Source of the DNA: Nitrospinae bacterium CG22_combo_CG10-13_8_21_14_all_47_10
GTDB taxonomy: Bacteria; Nitrospinota; Nitrospinia; Nitrospinales; VA-1
Direction of reading: 5' to 3'
Length of the DNA: 5,653 bases
Assembly (NCBI GenBank): GCA_002786505.1
Contig: PCTK01000241.1
Span: 1,724 to 7,376, forward strand
The number at the start of each line of letters is the position of its first letter. Positions within the stretch are counted from its first letter, which is position 1. Positions 1 through 5,653 of this stretch are shown in pieces. The position numbers and the translations under genes were made by a program. The notes under the pieces are model-generated. The model saw nothing but the letters and a program-made list of their open reading frames with translations. It was not told where the DNA came from and made no database searches.

Positions 1-407
1 CTTTGGCCGGGGGTTTTGGCGCAACCGGACTGGATACATGGATAGGCAGTAAGCTCACAGGCATTGCGAGTTGGCCTTTATGGTGCGTGGTGCTTACTAT
101 TTGTATTGTCATTACGTTTTTGACGGAGTTGACTTCGAACACCGCTACCACCACGATGATTCTTCCCATACTGGGTATGTCCGCGGTGGCTGTAAATATT
201 CATCCTCTCCTCTTTATGGTGCCGGCAACGTTGGCGGCATCTTTTGCCTTTATGTTGCCAGTGGCGACCCCGCCAAATGCCATTGTGTTTGGTAGTGGCT
301 GGGTGACGATCCCTCAAATGTCACGTGCTGGTTTTGTTCTTAATCTTGTGGGCGCCGGTATTGTGACTTCTGTGGTTCTGCTTTTAGTAAAAGCCCTGTT
401 TCTTTAG
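1..407 (+). CDS. SLC13/DASS-family sodium:anion symporter, C-terminal part (5' truncated by window)
   Basis: This is the last 134 codons of an integral inner-membrane transporter; the true start lies before the window, and the TTG at base 3 is only an internal Leu codon. Two motifs identify the family (residues counted from base 3). TSNTATTT at about 44-51 matches the second Ser-Asn-Thr sodium/substrate-binding motif of DASS transporters. Residues 79-95 (bases 237-287) fit the family signature as I recall it, with Ser80, Phe83, Pro86, Asn92 and Val95 in place. Hydrophobic segments lie at about 25-41, 52-64, 69-87 and 110-132, as expected for the final helices of an elevator-type carrier. Known members move sulfate, dicarboxylates, citrate or phosphate with sodium. 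The substrate cannot be read from this fragment, so no gene symbol is given. The gene ends in TAG, 84 bases before dnaE on the same strand, and no functional link to dnaE is evident. Confidence 0.9.
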   Translation, partial: LAGGFGATGLDTWIGSKLTGIASWPLWCVVLTICIVITFLTELTSNTATTTMILPILGMSAVAVNIHPLLFMVPATLAASFAFMLPVATPPNAIVFGSGWVTIPQMSRAGFVLNLVGAGIVTSVVLLLVKALFL

Positions 408-491
408 GTTTAAATCCCGATAAATTAATAGGTTATGGCATTATTCTTTGGGTGGTTGCTTTAAGGCAGGCAAACTGGTATTTAGAGTGTT

Positions 492-3400
492 ATGAATCCT
501 GCCAATTTCGTACACCTTCACCTTCATACTTCTTATAGTTTGCTGGACTCTTCGATCCGCCATCCGGCTTTGTTTGAAAGGGCGGCCCAGTTCGGCATGC
601 CTGCGGTTGCGATGACCGATCATGGCAATATGTTTGGGGCGGTGGAATTTTATAATGCGGCCCGCAAGCATGGCATCAAACCGATTATCGGGTGCGAAGT
701 GTATGTCGCGCCGGAAAGTCGCCTTGAGAAAACCTCCAAAGACGGTCTGCGCGATGCGTCTTATCACCTTATCCTGCTCTCTGAAAATGAGACGGGTTAT
801 AAAAACCTGTTAAAACTGGTGACCAAAGGGTATCTGGAAGGGTTCTATTACAAGCCGCGTATCGACAAGGAACTGTTGGCAGAGCACGCAGAAGGGTTGA
901 TTGCCCTGAGTTCCTGCGTTCGTGGTGAAGTCGCCCATAATGTGAACCGGGAGAATGTTCCCCGCGCCATCAAAGTGGCCAGCCAGTACGCGGAAATCAT
1001 GGGCGAAAACAATTTTTTTCTGGAATTGCAAAACCACCAACTGGAAAACCAGGACCGGATCAACAAAGAACTCATAGACATCGGCAAAAAGCTGGGGCTC
1101 CCCGTGGTGGCCACCAACAATTGTCACTATATTGATAAGGAAGACTTCCGGGCGCATGAAATCCTTTTGTGCCTGCAGACGGGGAAAACCATCACTGACC
1201 CTTACCGGATGCAGTATCCCAAGGATGAGTTCTATTTCAAATCGCCGCAAGAGATGATCGCCTTGTTCAAAGAGACTCCTGAGGCGATTGAGAATACTTT
1301 GAAAATTGCCGAACGCTGTGAACTGGAACTGGAGTTTGGCAAGCTTAATTTGCCGGACTACCCGGTCCCGGAGTCTTATACTCTTGAGACTTATCTTGAG
1401 GAGCGTTCCCGCGAGGGTTTGCAAAAAAGGTTCACAGAACTGGAAAAACGCAAGATTGAGTTTGACCGGAGCGTCTATGAAGAAAGGCTGGAGCGGGAAC
1501 TTGGGATCATCGAGAAGATGGGGTATCCCGGCTATTTTCTTATCGTGTGGGATTTTATCCACTATGCAAAGGAAAACGGCATTCCAGTTGGCCCCGGCCG
1601 GGGCTCTGCGGCGGGTAGTGTGGTGGCCTATGCCCTGCAGATCACCGACATTGATCCCATGCAATACGATTTGTTGTTTGAGCGGTTCTTGAATCCGGAG
1701 CGGGTGAGCATGCCGGATATTGATATCGACTTCTGTATGGACGGGCGCGATGACGTGATTAAATATGTCACCGAGAAATATGGTGGCAACCAGAACGTGA
1801 CCCAGATCATTACCTTCGGGAGTATGAATGCCAAGGGGGTTATCCGCGATGTCGGGAGGGTTCTGGATATGCCCTATGGGGAGGTTGACAAGTTGGCGAA
1901 ACTGGTTCCCAACAAGCTTAACATCACGCTTAAGGATGCGTTTAAAGAAGAACCGCAATTTGAAAAACTGCGCAAGGAGAACGCGAACGTCGCCGCACTC
2001 CTGGACATCGCAAAAAATCTGGAGGGTTTGGCGCGACACTGTTCGACGCATGCGGCCGGAGTTGTCATCTCATCCAAGGCTCTGACCGAGTTTTGTCCAC
2101 TGTATAAAGGTGGCAATGACGAGGTCGTGACCCAGTATGCAATGGGCAGTGTGGAAAAACTTGGACTGCTCAAAATGGACTTTCTCGGTTTGAGAACGCT
2201 GACCGTGATCAACAATGCGCTGAAGATGATCAAACAGTCGAAAAATATTGATCTGGATATCGGCGCCATTCCCCTGAATGACCCTGCAACCTACCAGCTC
2301 CTTTGCGACGCGAAAACGCTTGGCGTTTTCCAGTTGGAAAGTTCGGGAATGCGCGACCTGCTTAAAAAACTAAAGCCGGACTGTTTTGAGGACATCATCG
2401 CCCTTTTGGCCATGTACCGACCGGGTCCCCTGGAAAGCGGCATGGTCGATGATTATGTCAAGCGCAAGCACGGTACGATGGAAGAAAAATACGACCTGCC
2501 GCAGTTGGAGTCCATTCTCAAGGAAACGCATGGTGTCATTCTTTATCAGGAGCAGGTGATGAAAATCGCCAGCGTGCTGGCTGGATTCAGTCTGGGTGAC
2601 GCCGACTTGCTACGCAGGGCTATGGGTAAAAAGAAGGCGGAAGAAATGGCCGCCCAGAGGCAAAAGTTTTTGGAAGGGTCGCGGGTTAAAAATATTAATG
2701 AAAAAAAATCAGAAAAGATTTTTAACCTGATGGAAAAGTTTGCCGGCTATGGATTTAACAAATCGCATAGCGCGGCGTACGCGCAGGTTTCCTACCAGAC
2801 AGCTTACCTGAAAGCGCATTATCCTTTGGAGTTTTTTGGTGCTTTGATCACCAGTGATATGGATAACACCGACAAGGTTCTGCGTTATATCCACGATTGC
2901 CGTGAAATGAAGATTACCGTGCAACCGCCGGATGTGAACCTGAGCTACCGCGATTTTTCGGTGGCTGAGAATAAACTGGTCTTTGGTCTCGGGGCCATAA
3001 AAAATGTTGGAAGCAAGGCCATCGACAATATTATCGAGGCCAGACAGGGGTTGCGCCGGTTTGCATCGCTGGAACAGTTGTGTGAGAACGTGGACATGCA
3101 GTTGGCTAACAAGCGGGTTTTTGAAAGTTTGATTAAAAGTGGCGCCTGCGATTCCCTGGGTCAGAGCCGGGCGCGGATGATGAGTGAATTGCAGGCCCGT
3201 ATGGAGCAGGGTCAGGCCAAGCAAAGGGACATGCACTTGGGGCAGTCCAGCATGTTTGACTCTTTTGAAATGGATGTGGAGGAGGACAAGTCATCCGCTG
3301 GCAGTGTGAAAGAGTGGAGCGATGCGGATCGGCTCAGGTTGGAGAAGGAAAGTATCGGGTTTTATATTACAGGTCATCCGCTGGATGGCTTTACCAGGGA

Positions 3401-3953
3401 GTTGTCCTGGTTCACCGACGCGACTACGGCCTCCATCGCCGAAGCGAGGAACGAGAAAGTCGTCAGCATAGCGGGAATCCCGATCAAGCACCTTCCTAAA
3501 ACCTTACGCAAGGGTGACAAATGGGGGATCATCACCCTGGAGGATTTGCAGGGGTCGGTAGAAGTCATCCTCTGGCCGGAAATTTACACTCACGCCCAAC
3601 AACTTTTACAGGAGGAAGTGCCGCTTTTGGTAAAGGGTAAGGTGGACTCCGAAGGCAACCTCCCCAAAGTCATTGCTACAGAGGTTTTTCCGCTTGCCCA
3701 GGCGAATCAGCATTTTCAGGGCAAAGTCATGATCCATTTCAGGACTTTGGGATTGGAACGCGAGACCCTGGTGGCGGTGAAGGGTATTCTCGCTTCGCAC
3801 AAGGGTAATAATGATACCCGCCTGCACTTTATTTTTCCCGATGGGAAGGAACGTGTAGTTACCGTGGCAGATGAACTGCGTATTCAGCCTTCCGATGAGG
3901 TGATTGACCAGATCGAAGCTCTCCTGGGAGAAGATACCATTTTGTTTGAATAG
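492..3953 (+). CDS. dnaE: DNA polymerase III subunit alpha (DnaE1 type)
   Basis: This is the catalytic subunit of the replicative polymerase, extending DNA in the cytoplasm within the Pol III holoenzyme. At 1153 residues it is close to the 1160 of E. coli DnaE and aligns along its whole length. A PHP domain occupies about 5-270 with HLHLH (8-12), TDHGN (42-46), Glu69, His92, Cys142 and NNCHY (209-213). The palm follows, with GPGRGSAAGS at 367-376, PDIDIDF at 408-414 and KMDFLGL at 561-567; these carry the catalytic aspartates equivalent to E. coli D401, D403 and D555. The fingers include RRAMGKKK (708-715) and a GYGFNKSHSAAYA motif. A helix-hairpin-helix region lies near 830-850. QSSMF at 918-922 matches the E. 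coli clamp-binding QADMF, and an OB fold (about 988-1065) precedes the tail. The ATG is well fixed: an in-frame TAG at 483-485 excludes an upstream start. Shine-Dalgarno pairing is weak. Asn210 replaces a usual Asp metal ligand. Confidence 0.98.
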   Translation: MNPANFVHLHLHTSYSLLDSSIRHPALFERAAQFGMPAVAMTDHGNMFGAVEFYNAARKHGIKPIIGCEVYVAPESRLEKTSKDGLRDASYHLILLSENETGYKNLLKLVTKGYLEGFYYKPRIDKELLAEHAEGLIALSSCVRGEVAHNVNRENVPRAIKVASQYAEIMGENNFFLELQNHQLENQDRINKELIDIGKKLGLPVVATNNCHYIDKEDFRAHEILLCLQTGKTITDPYRMQYPKDEFYFKSPQEMIALFKETPEAIENTLKIAERCELELEFGKLNLPDYPVPESYTLETYLEERSREGLQKRFTELEKRKIEFDRSVYEERLERELGIIEKMGYPGYFLIVWDFIHYAKENGIPVGPGRGSAAGSVVAYALQITDIDPMQYDLLFERFLNPERVSMPDIDIDFCMDGRDDVIKYVTEKYGGNQNVTQIITFGSMNAKGVIRDVGRVLDMPYGEVDKLAKLVPNKLNITLKDAFKEEPQFEKLRKENANVAALLDIAKNLEGLARHCSTHAAGVVISSKALTEFCPLYKGGNDEVVTQYAMGSVEKLGLLKMDFLGLRTLTVINNALKMIKQSKNIDLDIGAIPLNDPATYQLLCDAKTLGVFQLESSGMRDLLKKLKPDCFEDIIALLAMYRPGPLESGMVDDYVKRKHGTMEEKYDLPQLESILKETHGVILYQEQVMKIASVLAGFSLGDADLLRRAMGKKKAEEMAAQRQKFLEGSRVKNINEKKSEKIFNLMEKFAGYGFNKSHSAAYAQVSYQTAYLKAHYPLEFFGALITSDMDNTDKVLRYIHDCREMKITVQPPDVNLSYRDFSVAENKLVFGLGAIKNVGSKAIDNIIEARQGLRRFASLEQLCENVDMQLANKRVFESLIKSGACDSLGQSRARMMSELQARMEQGQAKQRDMHLGQSSMFDSFEMDVEEDKSSAGSVKEWSDADRLRLEKESIGFYITGHPLDGFTRELSWFTDATTASIAEARNEKVVSIAGIPIKHLPKTLRKGDKWGIITLEDLQGSVEVILWPEIYTHAQQLLQEEVPLLVKGKVDSEGNLPKVIATEVFPLAQANQHFQGKVMIHFRTLGLERETLVAVKGILASHKGNNDTRLHFIFPDGKERVVTVADELRIQPSDEVIDQIEALLGEDTILFE

Positions 3954-3991
3954 GGTTGTTCATATCTTTCTGGGTGTTGGCTTTGGGTTTG

Positions 3992-4000
3992 TGAGATAAT
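3992..4000 (+). promoter_or_regulatory. candidate extended -10 promoter for the M16 peptidase gene
   Basis: TGAGATAAT fits the extended -10 pattern TGnTATAAT with one mismatch in the hexamer (GATAAT). No good -35 hexamer sits 16-18 bases upstream, which is tolerated for extended -10 promoters. Transcription would start near 4007, giving a leader of about 40 bases before the ATG at 4047. It is the best promoter-like site in the gap after dnaE and would drive the peptidase and the overlapping lipoprotein gene. This is a pattern match only. Confidence 0.35.
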
Positions 4001-4026
4001 GCCCTTTCACTTTTAGCTCTGAAAAT

Positions 4027-4077
4027 ATTACGATACTAAAGGAATTATGGAAGTTAAAGAATTTGCATTACGATACT
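4027..4077 (+). repeat. 11-base direct repeat flanking the peptidase start codon
   Basis: ATTACGATACT occurs at 4027-4037 and again, identically, at 4067-4077, offset by 40 bases. The first copy lies just before the Shine-Dalgarno and ATG of the peptidase gene. The second lies within codons 7-11, ahead of a second in-frame ATG at 4089. After each copy comes an AAAG-containing purine stretch and an ATGG, so the two start regions resemble each other beyond the 11 bases. It could be a remnant of a short tandem duplication, a pair of protein-binding sites, or chance. Confidence 0.6.
4038..4043 (+). promoter_or_regulatory. Shine-Dalgarno site for the M16 peptidase gene
   Basis: AAAGGA lies three bases before the ATG at 4047, close but usable. 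Going upstream, the peptidase frame has no ATG, GTG or TTG before the stop at 4020-4022, so 4047 is the earliest possible start. The alternative ATG at 4089 (Met15) has only a weaker AAAGA at 4080-4084. The family domain begins right after Met15, so both starts would give a complete catalytic domain. The stronger site favours 4047. Confidence 0.55.
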
Positions 4078-5357
4078 TTAAAGATGTGATGGCGAACGGC
4101 TTGACGGTGGTGACGGTGGAAATGCCGCATATTCACACCATGGAAGTGTCAATGTTTGTCCGGGCTGGTTTGCGGTTTGAAAATGAAAAGAATAATGGAA
4201 TCTCCCATTTTCTGGAACATATGATGTTTCGGGGAAACCGGAAGTACCCCGATTCGATTTCCCTGAATATGGAGTTCGAAAATATAGGGCGCGACCTTCG
4301 CGCCTCCACCCTTGGGGAATATACCCAGTACGGGTTCAGTCCGCATCTCTCGCAGTTGGACAAGGGCATTGAACTCTTCGCTGAGTTTTTTTATTCCCCG
4401 ACATTTCCAGAGATTGAGTTGGAGCGCGGAATCATCCTTGAGGAATATTATGAAGAACTGAATGAAGATGGGGTGAATGTTGATATCAACAACCAGGCCT
4501 GCAAACTACTTTACCCAGGAACACCCCTATCATGGCCCACCATCGGGACAGAAGAAACCATTAAAGCGATTAATGTGGAAATGTTGAGGGACTATTACAA
4601 CACTCATTACATTCCCGGCAACATGGTTCTGGCAATATCAGGACCCGTTGAGCATGAGCATAATCTTTCCTTGGCGGAAAAATATTTTTCAGATTTCCCG
4701 GAAACAGGGGTCCCAATTACAAAAAACCATTTTGTCGGAAGCGTTCCCGAAAAGCAGACCCAGCCCCAGTTTCTTTTTCAGCATGATTCCGACAGTCAGA
4801 TCGAACTGCAATTATGTTTTCGCTCATGTTCCTACAATCATGCGGATTTTCTGACCATGGGACTGGTCAGCCGGATTTTTGACGATGGTTTCACTTCCCG
4901 ATTACAGAGAGTGCTCCGGGAGGAGCGAGGCCTGGTTTATTCTGTGGAGTGCCGGGCAACCAGCATGTCGGACATCGGCACGATGGACTTTGATGTGACT
5001 GTGCGGCCGGAAAAACTTATTGAGGTGACAAAAGTCTTGCTGGAAGAAATTAAAACCTTTGCCACTCAGGGGCCAACGGATGCAGAAGTGGCACATGTGA
5101 AAAAGCGCTACATGTTTGACCTGGATTCGGAACTGGATGACCCCTACAAGCAGGTGGTGCGTTATGCCTTTCCGCATCTTTATTCTGAAGAACTCTCCGT
5201 GGAAGAGGAACGAAACCAGATTCAGATGATCTCGAAAGAAAAAATTATGGAGATTGCCAAAAAAACTTTTGTTCAGGAAGTGCTCAACCTGATTCTCGTC
5301 GGGCCTTATACCCCTGAATTGAAATCAGACCTCGAAAACCTGATTTATGACTTTTGA
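4047..5357 (+). CDS. M16-family zinc metallopeptidase (pitrilysin / processing-peptidase type, M16B-like)
   Basis: This encodes a zinc endopeptidase of 436 residues, the normal size for two-domain M16B proteins. The inverted zinc motif HFLEH is at 54-58: His54 and His58 bind zinc and Glu57 is the catalytic base. The distal ligand lies in GIILEEY and is most likely Glu133, with Glu126 seven residues before it as in pitrilysin. The C-terminal M16 domain covers about 185-360. It holds SRLQRVLREERGLVY, giving Arg291 and Tyr298, which in this family bind substrate in the closed chamber. With both halves present, the protein should act alone or as a homodimer, not needing an inactive partner. No signal peptide or membrane segment is visible, so it is predicted to be cytoplasmic. 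Known relatives degrade or process short or unfolded peptides; the substrate here is unknown. The stop overlaps the next gene by 11 bases. The usual Asn after the motif (GGxxNAxT) is Arg85 here. Confidence 0.95.
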   Translation: MEVKEFALRYFKDVMANGLTVVTVEMPHIHTMEVSMFVRAGLRFENEKNNGISHFLEHMMFRGNRKYPDSISLNMEFENIGRDLRASTLGEYTQYGFSPHLSQLDKGIELFAEFFYSPTFPEIELERGIILEEYYEELNEDGVNVDINNQACKLLYPGTPLSWPTIGTEETIKAINVEMLRDYYNTHYIPGNMVLAISGPVEHEHNLSLAEKYFSDFPETGVPITKNHFVGSVPEKQTQPQFLFQHDSDSQIELQLCFRSCSYNHADFLTMGLVSRIFDDGFTSRLQRVLREERGLVYSVECRATSMSDIGTMDFDVTVRPEKLIEVTKVLLEEIKTFATQGPTDAEVAHVKKRYMFDLDSELDDPYKQVVRYAFPHLYSEELSVEEERNQIQMISKEKIMEIAKKTFVQEVLNLILVGPYTPELKSDLENLIYDF

Positions 5358-5653
5358 TTCCATAAAAAAAATACTGGCGTTTTCGATCCTCGCGCTGTTC
5401 ATTTCTGCCTGTGGCGCAAATGTCGAAGATTGTTTGAAGGATGAAAGTTGCGGTCCTGCCATACAGGTAGCCACCCTTCCCGGAAACTTGCCTGTGGACC
5501 CCGGTGATCCTTTTTGGGATTCCGGGCCGGTCGCTGTCAGGGTCGAACTCGGGCCGCAGATGATCACCAATCCGAAATGGCCGAATCCTTCAACGAAGGA
5601 AGTCACGGTACGTGCCGCCAAAAATGATGGGATCCTGGCCATCATGCTGGAAT
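5347..5653 (+). CDS. lipoprotein with N-terminal part of an ethylbenzene-dehydrogenase-type (EB_dh) heme-binding domain (3' truncated by window)
   Basis: The first 102 codons of this gene are present and the frame is open to the window end. The N-terminus is a clear lipoprotein signal: Lys7-Lys8, a hydrophobic core (ILAFSILALFI) and lipobox ISAC, so Cys22 should be lipidated after signal peptidase II cleavage. A linker with Cys29 and Cys35 and several prolines follows. From about Asp51, the pattern DPFWDSGPVAVRVELGPQ, then a short Pro-rich stretch, KEVTVRAAKNDG and LAIMLE, resembles the start of EB_dh domains. These bind heme b in gamma subunits of type II DMSO-reductase-family enzymes (ethylbenzene dehydrogenase, selenate reductase, nitrite oxidoreductase). 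I infer a membrane-anchored, extracytoplasmic electron-transfer or heme protein; the heme ligands lie beyond the window. No CxxCH motif is visible. The ATG lies inside the peptidase's last codons with no strong Shine-Dalgarno, which suggests translational coupling. The lipoprotein call is strong and the EB_dh call is fair. Confidence 0.8.
   Translation, partial: MTFDSIKKILAFSILALFISACGANVEDCLKDESCGPAIQVATLPGNLPVDPGDPFWDSGPVAVRVELGPQMITNPKWPNPSTKEVTVRAAKNDGILAIMLE

Noticed and set aside
3..5. TTG at base 3 as the start of the transporter gene
   Set aside because: The protein from there would have only the last few helices of a DASS carrier. The codon is an internal Leu of a gene cut by the window edge.
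456..484. Possible dnaE promoter: TTGCTT (456-461), 17-base spacer, TATTTA (479-484)
   Set aside because: The spacing is ideal but the -10 hexamer matches only three of six positions, and transcription would start at about the ATG itself. Too weak to annotate.
408..491. Searched for a terminator between the transporter and dnaE
   Set aside because: No GC-rich stem followed by a T run could be found by eye; only four-base stems are present.
810..2051. Long open frame on the - strand (413 codons) antisense to dnaE
   Set aside because: It lies entirely inside the strongly conserved dnaE gene and its translation shows no recognisable domain. Long antisense frames are common opposite codon-biased genes.
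2701..2708. A8 tract inside dnaE as a possible frameshift site
   Set aside because: The frame continues correctly through conserved DnaE motifs on both sides, and there is no pause structure or alternative product to suggest programmed slippage.
3954..4046. Searched for an intrinsic terminator or small RNA after dnaE
   Set aside because: The stretch is T/G-rich with no convincing hairpin. The only supported signals are the extended -10 and the Shine-Dalgarno listed above.
5325..5645. Open frame on the - strand opposite the lipoprotein gene
   Set aside because: The + strand frame has a full lipoprotein signal and a domain-like pattern. The antisense product has neither.

Overview
The window reads as bacterial chromosome with four genes on the + strand: the 3' end of an SLC13/DASS-type anion transporter, a complete dnaE (DNA polymerase III alpha subunit), a complete M16-family zinc peptidase, and the 5' end of a lipoprotein with an ethylbenzene-dehydrogenase-type (EB_dh) heme-binding domain. 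The intergenic gaps are 84 and 93 bases, and the last two genes overlap by 11 bases. I see no RNA genes, CRISPR array, insertion sequence or clear intrinsic terminator.

The organism is probably Gram-negative: the last gene has a lipoprotein signal peptide followed by an EB_dh-type domain, and the polymerase has the DnaE1 layout close in length to the Escherichia coli protein. EB_dh proteins are typical of anaerobic or lithotrophic respiration, as gamma subunits of type II DMSO-reductase-family enzymes such as nitrite oxidoreductase, ethylbenzene dehydrogenase and selenate reductase. A Nitrospinota- or Nitrospirota-like or deltaproteobacterial lineage would fit, but this is inference and nothing here fixes the taxon.

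Layout: 1-407 holds the last membrane segments of the transporter, with the second SNT motif and an exact match to the family signature as I remember it. 492-3953 is dnaE, with all three polymerase aspartates, a QxxMF clamp-binding peptide and an almost complete PHP metal site. One PHP ligand position is Asn instead of Asp. 3954-4046 carries a plausible extended -10 promoter and a Shine-Dalgarno sequence for the peptidase. 4047-5357 encodes a single-chain M16 peptidase with both the HxxEH zinc motif and the C-terminal Arg/Tyr pair. 5347 to the window end is the start of the lipoprotein gene, which begins inside the last codons of the peptidase and is probably translationally coupled to it.

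The transporter, dnaE and peptidase have no obvious shared pathway. The peptidase and lipoprotein are the only pair whose arrangement suggests co-expression. No clearly new system is visible. The points most worth a second look are the PHP Asp-to-Asn change, the peptidase-lipoprotein coupling, and an 11-base direct repeat on either side of the peptidase start codon.
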